Source: Actinomycetes bacterium
GTDB taxonomy: Bacteria > Actinomycetota > Actinomycetes > Mycobacteriales > Mycobacteriaceae
Reading direction: 5' to 3'
DNA length: 34,174 nt
NCBI GenBank assembly: GCA_023460175.1
Contig: JAEWRC010000217.1
Span: forward strand, 1 to 34,174
The position numbers and the translations under genes were made by a program. Below the pieces are notes generated by a model that was given only the letters and a program-made list of their open reading frames with translations, was not told where the DNA came from and searched no databases. Of this stretch, positions 22,777 to 30,606 are shown piece after piece (positions within the stretch are counted from its first letter, which is position 1; each line of letters begins with the position of its first letter).

Positions 22777-22815
22777 CAGAATCGCCCCATCCCCGCCGGT
22801 ATTGGGGCGATTCTG
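22777..22815 (-). terminator. terminator hairpin after the cyp123-adhB operon
   Basis: CAGAATCGCCCCA pairs perfectly with TGGGGCGATTCTG (13-bp stem, 13-base loop), starting 13 bases after the adhB stop on the minus strand. No real U-tract follows, as is common in mycobacteria. It separates the long oxidation operon from the HIT gene. Confidence 0.8.
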
Positions 22816-22828
22816 TGCCGTCGGCGGT

Positions 22829-23959
22829 CTAGCGGTCGGCGTCGGTGTAGCGGATGACGCCGCGGATGTTGCGGCCCTCGAGCATGTCCTTGTAGCCCTC
22901 GTTGATCTGCTCGAGCTTGTACTGGCGGGTGACCATGTCGTCCAGGTTGAGCCGGCCCGACTTGTACATCGACAGCAGCAACGGGATGTCGTGGTGCGGG
23001 TTTCCGCCGCCGAAGATGGTGCCCTGCAGGTTCTTCTGCAGCAGGGTCAGCATCGACAGGTTCAGGGTCACGTTGGTGTCCAGCATGCTGCCGACGGCGG
23101 TCACCACGCAGGTGCCGCCCTTCGACGTCAGGTTCAGGTAGCTGTCGATGTCCTGGCCCTTGAGCTCGCCGACGGTGATGATGGTCTTCTTGGCCATCGC
23201 CCCGGCGGTCACCTCAGCGATGCCCGCCATGGCGCTGTCGATGTCCGGATAGGCGTGGGTGGCACCGAACTTCAGCGCCTGATCCCGCTTCCACTCGACC
23301 GGGTCGATCGCGAAGATGTTGCGCGCGCCGGCGTTGACGGCACCCTGCAGGGCACCCATGCCGACCCCGCCGACGCCGATGATCGCGACGTCGTCGCCGG
23401 GACGGATGTCGGCGCTACGCACCGCCGAGCCGTATCCGGTCGTCACGCCGCAGCCCACGAGGCAGGCGACCTCGAACGGGATGGACGGATCGATCTTCAC
23501 CACCGAACTCTTGTGCACCACCATGTACGGGCTGAAGGTGCCCAGCAGCGTCATGGGGAACACCGGGTCGCCCGCGGCGGTATGGATGCGGTGGGTGCCG
23601 TCGGAGACCGAGACGCCGGCGAGCAGGCCCGCACCCAGATCGCACAGGTTGCGCAGGCCGGCCTGACACGACGGGCATTCGCCGCAGGACGGGATGAACG
23701 ACAGCACGACGTGGTCGCCGGGAGCGATGTGCTCCACGCCCGGGCCCACCTCGGTGACGACGCCGGCGCCCTCGTGGCCGCCGAGCACGGGGAAGCCGAA
23801 CATCGGGATGTCCCCGGTCACCAGGTGGTGATCGGAATGGCACATGCCCGAGGCTTCCATCTGGATCTTGACCTCGTCCTTGACGGGGTCGCCGATCTCG
23901 ATCTCCTCGATCGACCAGGGCTGATTGAACTCCCGGATGATGGCGCCTTTAGTCTTCAT
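22829..23959 (-). CDS. adhB: zinc alcohol dehydrogenase (NDMA-dependent type, AdhB-like)
   Basis: A 376-residue medium-chain dehydrogenase. The catalytic zinc ligands Cys40 (GMCHSDHH) and His62-Glu63 (GGHEGAG), the structural-zinc cysteines Cys92, 95, 98 and 106 (CGECPSCQAGLRNLC) and the NAD loop IIGVGGVGMGALQG are present. The sequence resembles the actinobacterial class III/NDMA-dependent alcohol dehydrogenases, which keep NAD tightly bound, and Rv0761c in this position. It would oxidise the alcohol formed by upstream P450 steps to an aldehyde for the aldehyde dehydrogenase at 29066. The ATG at 23959 has AGGGAG just upstream; a longer frame to 24064 begins inside the proposed -10 and is rejected. 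It is the last gene of the leftward operon, with its own promoter at 24060-24095. Confidence 0.93.
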   Translation of the reverse strand: MKTKGAIIREFNQPWSIEEIEIGDPVKDEVKIQMEASGMCHSDHHLVTGDIPMFGFPVLGGHEGAGVVTEVGPGVEHIAPGDHVVLSFIPSCGECPSCQAGLRNLCDLGAGLLAGVSVSDGTHRIHTAAGDPVFPMTLLGTFSPYMVVHKSSVVKIDPSIPFEVACLVGCGVTTGYGSAVRSADIRPGDDVAIIGVGGVGMGALQGAVNAGARNIFAIDPVEWKRDQALKFGATHAYPDIDSAMAGIAEVTAGAMAKKTIITVGELKGQDIDSYLNLTSKGGTCVVTAVGSMLDTNVTLNLSMLTLLQKNLQGTIFGGGNPHHDIPLLLSMYKSGRLNLDDMVTRQYKLEQINEGYKDMLEGRNIRGVIRYTDADR

Positions 23960-24059
23960 CGCTCCCTGACCTCGCTTCGATCTCGCATGCTCAGAACTGC
24001 CCGGACCCGGATCGGCCGACAGCGGTTTCACGAGTGACCAGGGCCACTCCCGTCGGGCC

Positions 24060-24095
24060 AGCATAGCGAGCCAGCCTCACAAAGCAACTGCTTGG
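24060..24095 (-). promoter_or_regulatory. internal promoter and operator ahead of adhB
   Basis: On the minus strand TTGCTT (24082-24087) and TATGCT (24060-24065) are 16 bases apart, a reasonable promoter. An inverted repeat CAAAGCA-AC-TGCTTGG (24080-24095, one mismatch) covers the -35, as a repressor site would. At 24106-24119 a TGGACA-GG-TGTCAG shares 10 of 12 fixed bases with the TetR operators of the cluster. The 5' leader of adhB would be about 95 bases. Confidence 0.45.
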
Positions 24096-24115
24096 TCGGT
24101 CGTCCTGGACAGGTG

Positions 24116-24655
24116 TCAGAATAGCTTGGCCGGCGCCTGCCCGAGCGGGTAGTAACCCGGCAGCTTCTCCCCGGACAGCGACCGCTCGATGCGCTTCTGC
24201 ATGGTGGGGGTGAGGTCGCCGGATTCGATCAACTTCATGAACGCCTTCTGCACGTGGCCGAAGTCGAAGAAGTCGCGCTGCCACTCGATCAGCAGGTCGT
24301 CGTTGAGCCGGAACCAGCTGCCGCCGATGCCGTAGATCTCGTCGCGGCTGCCGTCGCTCTTGTTGGCGATCTGCTTCCAGAACCCGACGATCTCGTTCTG
24401 CTTCTCGTCGATGAGCGTCTTCTGGTACTCGTAGACCCAGTTCTCCAGGCCCTCCATCTCCAGACCCAGGGCGACGTCGCGGATCTCGTCGCGACCCACG
24501 CACATCACGTCTTCCTTGGGGCCGATGTTCCAGCCGTAGGTGGCGTCCTCGGTGAAGAACTCCGCCAACGGTTTCCAGTCACCGGCCGCCTCGGCGTCCT
24601 GGTTGGCCTTCAGCCAGCGCTCGACCCAGTCTTCCAGCTGTTCGCGTGACGCCAT
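24116..24655 (-). CDS. SnoaL-like/NTF2-fold protein
   Basis: A 179-residue protein of the NTF2-like cone fold: helices LEDWVERWLKANQDAEAAGD, then FFTEDATYGWNIG, then strands around EIVGFWKQ, GGSWFRLNDDLLIEWQRDFF. Family members are isomerases, cyclases, hydratases or simple binding proteins. Its place between ferredoxin and adhB in the cyp51 operon (Rv0762c position) suggests it acts on or shields a P450 product. The ATG at 24655 has AGAAGGA upstream and is 2 bases from the ferredoxin stop. Substrate unknown. Confidence 0.85.
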   Translation of the reverse strand: MASREQLEDWVERWLKANQDAEAAGDWKPLAEFFTEDATYGWNIGPKEDVMCVGRDEIRDVALGLEMEGLENWVYEYQKTLIDEKQNEIVGFWKQIANKSDGSRDEIYGIGGSWFRLNDDLLIEWQRDFFDFGHVQKAFMKLIESGDLTPTMQKRIERSLSGEKLPGYYPLGQAPAKLF

Positions 24656-24657
24656 TG

Positions 24658-24864
24658 TTAATCCTTCTCTGTGATTGACAGTGCTCGGGTAGGACACATC
24701 TCGACCGCCATCTCCACGGCATCGCGGAGTTCGTCGGGGGGCTCGTGGTCAAGGATCTCGACGACGCCGCGCTTGGGCACCCGGAACACGTCCGGGGCCT
24801 CCAGTTCGCACATGGCGTGGCCCTGGCACAGGTCGTCGTCGAGTTCGATGCGGTAGCAGCCCAC
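24658..24864 (-). CDS. 3Fe-4S ferredoxin, probable CYP51 redox partner
   Basis: A 68-residue ferredoxin with cluster ligands Cys13, Cys19 and Cys57 (CQGHAMC and CPTRAL). His16 stands where a fourth cysteine would be in a 4Fe-4S protein, so a 3Fe-4S cluster is expected. In M. tuberculosis the same gene (Rv0763c) lies beside cyp51 and is known to supply it with electrons. The GTG start is 5 bases after the cyp51 stop. It receives electrons from a ferredoxin reductase encoded elsewhere. Confidence 0.94.
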   Translation of the reverse strand: MGCYRIELDDDLCQGHAMCELEAPDVFRVPKRGVVEILDHEPPDELRDAVEMAVEMCPTRALSITEKD

Positions 24865-24869
24865 GTCGA

Positions 24870-26228
24870 CTAGCCCTTGATTCGCTTGCGGTAACGCACC
24901 TTCGCCGGCTGCTGCAGCTGGACGACCATCTTGGAGTGATCGTTGCGATAGCTCTCGGGTGGCTGCGCCATCTCGAACTCATACTCGCGCAACAGCACCG
25001 AGAAGATCGCCTTGATCTGCATCTGCGCGAACGCCGCGCCGACGCAGCGGTGCTTGCCGGCCCCGAACGGGATCCAGGTCCACCGGTTGATCAGGTCCTC
25101 CTGGCGCGGCTTCTCGTAGCGGTCCGGGTCGAAGGCGTCCGGGTCCGGGAAGTCCTCGGGGATCCGATTGGAGATCGCCGGGGAGGCGGCCACCATCTGG
25201 CCCTTGTGGATGGGGCGGCCGGCCACCTCGAACTCGTCCTGGGCCACCCGCATCAGAATGATCAACGGCGGGTGCAGCCGCAGCGTCTCCTTGAGCGCGT
25301 TGTCCAGATTCGGGATCTGGCGCAGCGCATGGAAACTGACCTCTTGACCGTCGGCGTAGAGATCGTCGAGTTCCTGCTGCACCTTGGCGTAGAAGTCTGG
25401 GTGGCGGAGCAGCTCGATCATCGTCCACGAGGAGGTGCCCGAACTGGTGTGGTGGCCGGCGAACATCAGCGAGATGAACATGCCGGTGACCTCGTTGGCC
25501 GAGAACCGGGGATTGCCGTCCTCGTCCTTGATCGAGACCAGCACGTCCAGCAGGTCGCGATCCTCCTTGCCCTTGGGTGGATCGGCGATGCGGCCGTTCA
25601 TGATCTCCTGCACCAGCGCAACGAGTTTGACGCGCGACTCGTCACGGATCCGGAAGCTCTCGATGTCGAGGTAGGGGTCGACGTAGCAGAGTGGGTCGGT
25701 CCCGCGCTCCAGTTGGTGGTAGTAGTGGGCGAACCGGTTGTCGAGTTGCTCGCGGAACTTCAGCCCGATCAGGCACGCCGTCGAGGTATAGATGGTCAGC
25801 TCGGAGAAGAAGTCCAGCAGCTCGATCTCGCCTTCGTCGCCCCAGTCGGCGATGATCTTCTTGACCTCGTTCTCGATGGTCGCGGCGTGGCCCTTCATCT
25901 GTTCGCCGCGCAGCGCGGTGTTGTGCAGCATCTCCGCGCGCCGCTCGGGATCGGCGTCGAACACCACGCCCTCGCCGAAGATCGGCGTCATGAACGGGTA
26001 GGCCTCGGCCTGGTTGAGTTCGCTGTCGCTGGAACGGAAGAAGAACTCGTTGGCCTCGGCACCGGAGAGCAGCACCACCTGCTTGTCGGCGAGCTGGAAC
26101 CAGCCGACGTCACCGCACTCATCCCGAATGCGCTGCATCAGGGCGATCGGATCGGTGCGGAACTCCTCGAGGTGGCCGTGTTCCTCCTCGCCGCCGGATA
26201 CCCGCGTCACGTCTGTCAGAGCGGTCAT
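24870..26228 (-). CDS. cyp51: cytochrome P450 CYP51, sterol 14-alpha-demethylase
   Basis: A 452-residue soluble P450, very close to M. tuberculosis CYP51. The CYP51 signature in the B'-C region (YPFMTPIFGEGVVFDAD) and the I-helix FAGHHTSSGTSSW are present, with the ExxR motif ETLRLHPP and heme loop FGAGKHRCVGAAF. The enzyme removes the 14-alpha-methyl group of lanosterol-type sterols in three oxygenation steps; in mycobacteria, which do not make sterols, its true substrate is unsettled. Start and SDR stop overlap (ATGA, 26225-26228), and the ferredoxin follows by 5 bases. It is the target class of azole drugs. Confidence 0.97.
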   Translation of the reverse strand: MTALTDVTRVSGGEEEHGHLEEFRTDPIALMQRIRDECGDVGWFQLADKQVVLLSGAEANEFFFRSSDSELNQAEAYPFMTPIFGEGVVFDADPERRAEMLHNTALRGEQMKGHAATIENEVKKIIADWGDEGEIELLDFFSELTIYTSTACLIGLKFREQLDNRFAHYYHQLERGTDPLCYVDPYLDIESFRIRDESRVKLVALVQEIMNGRIADPPKGKEDRDLLDVLVSIKDEDGNPRFSANEVTGMFISLMFAGHHTSSGTSSWTMIELLRHPDFYAKVQQELDDLYADGQEVSFHALRQIPNLDNALKETLRLHPPLIILMRVAQDEFEVAGRPIHKGQMVAASPAISNRIPEDFPDPDAFDPDRYEKPRQEDLINRWTWIPFGAGKHRCVGAAFAQMQIKAIFSVLLREYEFEMAQPPESYRNDHSKMVVQLQQPAKVRYRKRIKG

Positions 26229-27052
26229 TGTCCTGGCATCCCTTCTTCTCCGAGTGCGAGTTTCTGCCGGTCCTTGACGTCGGCCAGCGGGGCCTCGGGC
26301 TGGATCTCCAAATTTGCGATGAAGCCGCCGCGCGGTGTCTCGGCGACGAAGGTGATGGCGCGGGCCAGGTCGGCCGCGCGTAGGAAGTAGTCGTGCCGGG
26401 CCTGGCCCCACTTGGCCCAATCCTCCAGCGCCGGACCGATCTTCTCGGCCGACAGGCTCCAGCCCATTGAGGTCTTCGTCGGTCCGGGATGCACGATCGA
26501 GGCCCGCACCCCGGTGCCCTCCAGTTCCATCTGCAGGTTGGTCACCATGGCGACCAGAGCGGATTTGGCCGCCCCGTAGGCGCCCATGTGCGGGCGCTGG
26601 CGCAACGCGACGTCGGAGCCGACGAAGATCACGTCGCCGCGACGGCGCTCGACCATCCCGGGCAGCACCGCCGTGGCCAGTCGGTTGGCGCCGATCAGGT
26701 GGATCTGGATCTGTTGCTCGAACTCGGTGGTGCTGGTCTCGTGGATCCGACCGAAGTCGGTGTCGCCCGCGCCGGCGACGAGGAGTTCGATCTCGCCGAG
26801 CGCCTCGGTGGCGCCGTGCACGAAGGACTTCACCGAATCGGCGTCGGTGACGTCGAGCGGCAACGCGATGGCCTCGCCGCCACCCGCTTTGATCTCGTCG
26901 ACCAATTCCTGGCACTTCTCCACTCGGCGCGCGCCCAACGCGACCGGAAAGCCGTGCGCGGCAAGCTCGGTCGCGGTGGCGGCGCCGATACCGGAGGACG
27001 CGCCGGCGACCAGGGCGGGTCTGCGGTCGGGATGGGGTTCGAAACGGGCCAT
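26225..27052 (-). CDS. short-chain dehydrogenase/reductase (Rv0765c-like)
   Basis: A 275-residue SDR with the cofactor loop GASSGIG, the catalytic Ser in FVGSDVA and the YGAAK Tyr-Lys pair. The Arg after the second strand (GARRVEKCQ) suggests NADP(H). It lies between the two P450 genes: its ATG abuts the cyp123 stop (TAAATG) and its stop overlaps the cyp51 ATG. It is likely to oxidise or reduce a P450-derived alcohol or ketone. No substrate is evident. Confidence 0.93.
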   Translation of the reverse strand: MARFEPHPDRRPALVAGASSGIGAATATELAAHGFPVALGARRVEKCQELVDEIKAGGGEAIALPLDVTDADSVKSFVHGATEALGEIELLVAGAGDTDFGRIHETSTTEFEQQIQIHLIGANRLATAVLPGMVERRRGDVIFVGSDVALRQRPHMGAYGAAKSALVAMVTNLQMELEGTGVRASIVHPGPTKTSMGWSLSAEKIGPALEDWAKWGQARHDYFLRAADLARAITFVAETPRGGFIANLEIQPEAPLADVKDRQKLALGEEGMPGQ

Positions 27053-28264
27053 TTAGCGTGTCTCCACTGTGATCGGAAGGTGGGCGAATCCGCGAACATT
27101 GCTGGAGTGGACGCGGACGGCGTTGGCCTCGTCGACCTCGTAGCCGCGGATTCGTCGGAACAATTCGGTCAACGCCACCCGGGCCTCCATCCGGGCCAGG
27201 TGCGCGCCGAGGCAGAAGTGTGCGCCGCTACCGAAACTCAGCAGTTTGGAGCCGATTTCGCGGCCGATGACGAAGTCGTCGGGGTGCTCGAACACCCGCT
27301 CATCGCGGTGCGCGGATCCGGGCAGCAGCAGCACGATGTCCCCGTCGGGGATGGTGGTGTCGTAGATGGTGAACTCGCCGGCGACCGTGCGGGCCAGGAT
27401 CTGGCTGGAGGTGTCGTAGCGCAGCGTCTCCTCGACCCACAGCGGCACCCGGTCCAGGTCGGCGTAGACCGGCGTCAGCTGGTCCGGATTGCGGTGGCCC
27501 CAGAACGCGGCGTTGGCAAGCAGTTTGGTGGTGGTCTCGTTGCCGGCGATCACCATCAGGAACATGAAGCCCAGCACTTCGTCGTCGGTGAGCTTGTCGC
27601 CGTCTATCTCGGCGGCCAGCAGCGCCGAGGTCAGATCCTCGGTCGGCTTCTTGCGCCGCTGCGCGACCATCTCCTGGTAGTAGACGATCAGGTTGAGCGA
27701 GGCCTCGATGGCGGCCGGGGGCACATCGGTGACACCGTCGTCGCGGTGCATCACCGCGTCGGCCCACGCGCGTACCTGATCCCGGTCCGGCTGCGGCACG
27801 CCCATCAGCTCGGAGATGACGTCCATCGGCAGCTTGCCGGCGAACTCGGCGACGTAGTCCACGGTGCCGGAGTCGGCGCGCTCCAGCATGGTCTCCAGGT
27901 GCCCGACCGTCAGCTCGGTGACGCGCGGCTCGAGCTCGCGAATTCGCCTGGGGGTGAACCCCTTCGACACCAGGGTGCGCAGCCGCAGGTGGTCGGGATC
28001 GTCCATGGCCAGAAACGACATGGTTTTCGACGCGTGCGGTCCGCGCGAGGCCGGGTCCAGCGAGACGCCGAACGCATTCGAGAGCGCGGTGCTGTTGCGG
28101 AAGCCCTGGAGTACGTCCTGGTGGCGGGACAGCGCCCAGAAGCCGAGTTCCTCGTTGCGGTACAGCGGCGCCTCGTCGCGCAACCGCTTGTAGTACGGGT
28201 ACGGATCCTCGTGGAAGTCGTAGTCGTACGGGTCGAGGATCGGCTTGTCGATCTGGACGGTCAT
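27053..28264 (-). CDS. cyp123: cytochrome P450 (CYP123)
   Basis: A 403-residue bacterial P450 with I-helix MVIAGNETTTKLLAN, ExxR motif EETLRYD and heme loop FGSGAHFCLGAHLARME. The opening (LDPYDYDFHEDPYPYYKRLR) and the closing (VRVHSSNVRGFAHLPI) match what I recall of M. tuberculosis CYP123 (Rv0766c), as does its position between tetR and the SDR. The substrate is not established. The ATG at 28264 overlaps the tetR stop by 4 bases, so the regulator is the first gene of the operon. Earlier in-frame starts lie inside tetR. Confidence 0.94.
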   Translation of the reverse strand: MTVQIDKPILDPYDYDFHEDPYPYYKRLRDEAPLYRNEELGFWALSRHQDVLQGFRNSTALSNAFGVSLDPASRGPHASKTMSFLAMDDPDHLRLRTLVSKGFTPRRIRELEPRVTELTVGHLETMLERADSGTVDYVAEFAGKLPMDVISELMGVPQPDRDQVRAWADAVMHRDDGVTDVPPAAIEASLNLIVYYQEMVAQRRKKPTEDLTSALLAAEIDGDKLTDDEVLGFMFLMVIAGNETTTKLLANAAFWGHRNPDQLTPVYADLDRVPLWVEETLRYDTSSQILARTVAGEFTIYDTTIPDGDIVLLLPGSAHRDERVFEHPDDFVIGREIGSKLLSFGSGAHFCLGAHLARMEARVALTELFRRIRGYEVDEANAVRVHSSNVRGFAHLPITVETR

Positions 28265-28863
28265 CGGTCTCCTTGGGCTGGGAGGATCAGGCGCACGACG
28301 TAGGTGAGCCGATCGGCGGTCTGCTGGTAGGTGTAGGCCCCGCTGCCGGCCTGGACGAGCGCCCCGAAAAACGTCATCTGCAGCGCGGAGACCGTGCGCG
28401 GATCGGCGCCCGGCCCCATGGCCGAGGTGATCCGGCGGTGGATCTCGGCGCCGATGCGATCGCGCACGGTCAACACCGCCGGGTCGCCCCCGGACATCAG
28501 GGCCGTGGTGCACGCCGCGGCGACCGCCGGGTCGTCGGCGACCACCAGTGCCAGGGCGCGCAGGGCCTGGTCGACCCGGGTGAACAGGGTGTCGTTGACG
28601 TCGGTGAAGTAGGGCACCTGTTGGACCAGGTCCAGGTAGACCTCGGCGATCAGGTGGTTCTTGGAGGAGAAGTAGGTGTAGGCGGTGGCCGGCGCGACCT
28701 TGGCGCGCTTGGCGACGGCGCGCACCGTCAGATCGGCGTACGACGTCTCCTGCAGCATCTCCCGGCCCGCGTCGAGGACCTTGCGGAAGGTCTCCTCCTG
28801 CCGCCGGTTGCGGGTGTTCTCACCCGACCGCGGGGAAGCGTCTAACACGGACTCGCTGGACAC
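28261..28863 (-). CDS. TetR-family transcriptional regulator (Rv0767c-like)
   Basis: A 200-residue repressor-type protein. The N-terminal three-helix DNA-binding domain (about 22-68) has the recognition segment VAPATAYTYFSSKNHLIAEV, and the rest is an all-helical ligand domain. It opens the leftward operon and faces the aldehyde-dehydrogenase operon. Palindromes at both promoters are its probable operators, so it should repress itself and both operons until a ligand, maybe a P450 substrate, binds. The GTG at 28863 lies 6 bases after the -10 TAACTT with no ribosome-binding site; translation of a leaderless mRNA is the simplest reading. Confidence 0.94.
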   Translation of the reverse strand: MSSESVLDASPRSGENTRNRRQEETFRKVLDAGREMLQETSYADLTVRAVAKRAKVAPATAYTYFSSKNHLIAEVYLDLVQQVPYFTDVNDTLFTRVDQALRALALVVADDPAVAAACTTALMSGGDPAVLTVRDRIGAEIHRRITSAMGPGADPRTVSALQMTFFGALVQAGSGAYTYQQTADRLTYVVRLILPAQGDR

Positions 28864-28870
28864 ATGTCCA
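28857..28870. promoter_or_regulatory. TetR operator 1 (over the tetR start codon)
   Basis: TGGACACATGTCCA is a perfect 6-2-6 palindrome that overlaps the last base of the tetR -10, the transcription start and the GTG start codon. It is nearly identical to the site at 29013-29026. Confidence 0.7.
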
Positions 28871-28898
28871 AGTTAGATGACGGCGCCGTCGGTGGCAA
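28870..28898 (-). promoter_or_regulatory. promoter of the tetR-cyp123-cyp51-adhB operon
   Basis: On the minus strand TTGCCA (28893-28898), a 17-base spacer and TAACTT (28870-28875) form a near-ideal vegetative promoter. The GTG of tetR begins 6 bases after the -10, so the mRNA starts at or beside the codon. Confidence 0.7.
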
Positions 28899-28967
28899 GG
28901 TCGGAGGTCATTTCCGCTCGTTAGGGCTGCCTTATCCGGGATGATCGCCGACCTCCGGATCTGGCCC

Positions 28968-28996
28968 TTGCCTGTTTCGGCGTCCGAGGGTTATGT
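28968..28996 (+). promoter_or_regulatory. promoter of the aldehyde-dehydrogenase operon
   Basis: TTGCCT (28968-28973), a 17-base spacer and TTATGT (28991-28996) form a vegetative-type promoter that mirrors the tetR promoter. The operator at 29013 lies just downstream of the expected start. Confidence 0.6.
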
Positions 28997-29012
28997 TCGG
29001 ACGGACAATCAT

Positions 29013-29026
29013 CGGACACTTGTCCA
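29013..29026. promoter_or_regulatory. TetR operator 2 (aldehyde-dehydrogenase promoter)
   Basis: CGGACACTTGTCCA repeats operator 1 with changes only at the first base and one central base. It lies about 10 bases after the expected start of transcription and 40 bases before the ATG at 29066. Confidence 0.65.
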
Positions 29027-29065
29027 GATGTGGGCCGTTCCGCACGGGAACCATTCGGAGGTGTG

Positions 29066-30532
29066 ATGGCGTTACTCGCCGACCGCAACAGCCAGCTACT
29101 CGTCGACGGCAAGCTGGTCGCCGGCAGCGCCGGGACCTTCACCACCGTCAACCCGGCCACCGAGGAGGTGCTCGGCACCGCGGCCGACGCCGACCCGGCG
29201 GACATGGGTGCGGCCATCGAGGCCGCCCGGCGGGCCTTCGACGACACCGACTGGTCCCGCAACACCGAACTGCGGGTGCGCTGCCTGCGGCAGCTGCGCC
29301 AGGCCATGCAGGAGCACATCGAGGACCTGCGCGAGCTGACCATCGCCGAGGTCGGCGCGCCCAAGATGTTGACCTCCGGCGGTCAGCTCGAGGGCCCGGT
29401 CGACGACCTGAGTTTCTGTGCCGACACCGCCGAGTCCTACGCGTGGAACACCGATCTGGGCTATGCGACACCGCAGGGCATTCCGACCAACCGCACGATC
29501 GCCCGCGAGGCCGTCGGCGTGGTCGGGGCCATCACGCCGTGGAACTTCCCGCATCAGATCAACCTCGCCAAGATCGGCCCGGCGTTGGCCGCGGGCAACA
29601 CCCTGGTGCTCAAGCCCGCACCGGACACCCCGTGGTGCGCCGCGGTGCTCGGCGAACTGATCACCGAACACACCGACTTCCCGGCCGGCGTCCTCAACAT
29701 CGTGACCTCCAGCGATCACGCGGTCGGCGCGCTGCTGTCGAAAGACCCTCGGGTGGACATGGTTTCGTTCACCGGGTCGACGGCCACCGGCCGATCGGTG
29801 ATGACCGACGCCGCGGCCACCATCAAGAAGGTTTTCCTCGAACTCGGCGGCAAGTCCGCGTTCCTGGTGCTCGACGACGCCGACCTGGCCGGCGCGTGCT
29901 CGATGGCGGCGTTCACCGCCGCGATGCACGCCGGGCAGGGCTGCGCCATCACCACCCGCCTGGTGGTGCCGCGGGCGAGCTACGACGAGGCCGTCGAGGC
30001 CGCGGCGGCCACCATGGCGGGGCTCAAGCCGGGCGATCCCACCAGCAAGCGGACCATCTGCGGGCCGGTGATCTCCGCGCGGCAACGCGACCGGGTGCAG
30101 TCCTATCTGGACCTCGCGATCGAGGAGGGCGGCCGGTTCGCCTGCGGCGGTGGACGTCCAGCCGACCAGCCGAAGGGATTCTTCATCGAACCGACCGTCA
30201 TCGCCGGCCTGGACAACAACGCCCGGGTGGCGCGCGAGGAGATCTTCGGCCCGGTGCTGACCGTGATCGCCCACGACGGCGACGACGACGCCGTGCGGAT
30301 CGCCAACGACTCGCCCTACGGCCTGTCCGGCACGGTGTTCTCCGGCGACCCCGAGCGCGCCGCGGGCGTGGCCGCCCGCCTGCGAGTGGGCACCGTCAAC
30401 GTCAACGGCGGGGTCTGGTACGCCGCGGACGCACCGTTCGGCGGGTACAAGCAGTCCGGAGTCGGCCGCGAGATGGGTGTGGCCGGGTTCGAGGAGTACA
30501 CCGAGATCAAGGTGATCGCCACCATGGCCTGA
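29066..30532 (+). CDS. aldA: aldehyde dehydrogenase (NAD(P)-dependent)
   Basis: A 488-residue ALDH-superfamily enzyme. It carries the general base Glu259 in VFLELGGKS, the nucleophile Cys293 in GQGCAITT, the cofactor-site TPWNFPHQINLAKIGPAL and FTGSTATG. It turns an aldehyde into a carboxylic acid, most likely the product of the AdhB-like enzyme of the opposite operon (Rv0768 position). The ATG at 29066 has GGAGG 5 bases upstream. It heads a four-gene operon and is followed by a 15-base tandem repeat that gives three in-frame stop codons. Confidence 0.95.
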   Translation: MALLADRNSQLLVDGKLVAGSAGTFTTVNPATEEVLGTAADADPADMGAAIEAARRAFDDTDWSRNTELRVRCLRQLRQAMQEHIEDLRELTIAEVGAPKMLTSGGQLEGPVDDLSFCADTAESYAWNTDLGYATPQGIPTNRTIAREAVGVVGAITPWNFPHQINLAKIGPALAAGNTLVLKPAPDTPWCAAVLGELITEHTDFPAGVLNIVTSSDHAVGALLSKDPRVDMVSFTGSTATGRSVMTDAAATIKKVFLELGGKSAFLVLDDADLAGACSMAAFTAAMHAGQGCAITTRLVVPRASYDEAVEAAAATMAGLKPGDPTSKRTICGPVISARQRDRVQSYLDLAIEEGGRFACGGGRPADQPKGFFIEPTVIAGLDNNARVAREEIFGPVLTVIAHDGDDDAVRIANDSPYGLSGTVFSGDPERAAGVAARLRVGTVNVNGGVWYAADAPFGGYKQSGVGREMGVAGFEEYTEIKVIATMA

Positions 30533-30562
30533 ACCGCGACGGCCTGAACCGCGATGGCCTGA
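30524..30562. repeat. 15-bp tandem repeat spanning the aldA stop codon
   Basis: ATGGCCTGAACCGCG is followed by ACGGCCTGAACCGCG and by the partial unit ATGGCCTGA. Each unit carries an in-frame TGA (30530, 30545, 30560). The unit length is a multiple of three, so copy number does not change the protein end. Confidence 0.9.
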
Positions 30563-30606
30563 TGGCCACCAGAAGCTCTACCAGACATTCATATTCGAGG
30601 AGAACC

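Noticed and set aside
22829..24064. Longer adhB frame starting at 24064
   Set aside because: The ATG lies inside a good -10 element, the extra 35 residues look non-coding, and the ATG at 23959 has a proper AGGGAG site and the family's normal N-terminus.
28993..30570. Long alternative frame through the aldehyde dehydrogenase gene joining the SDR
   Set aside because: The upstream part is Arg/Gly-rich shadow in another frame; only the part from 30607 is a real SDR with its own ribosome-binding site.
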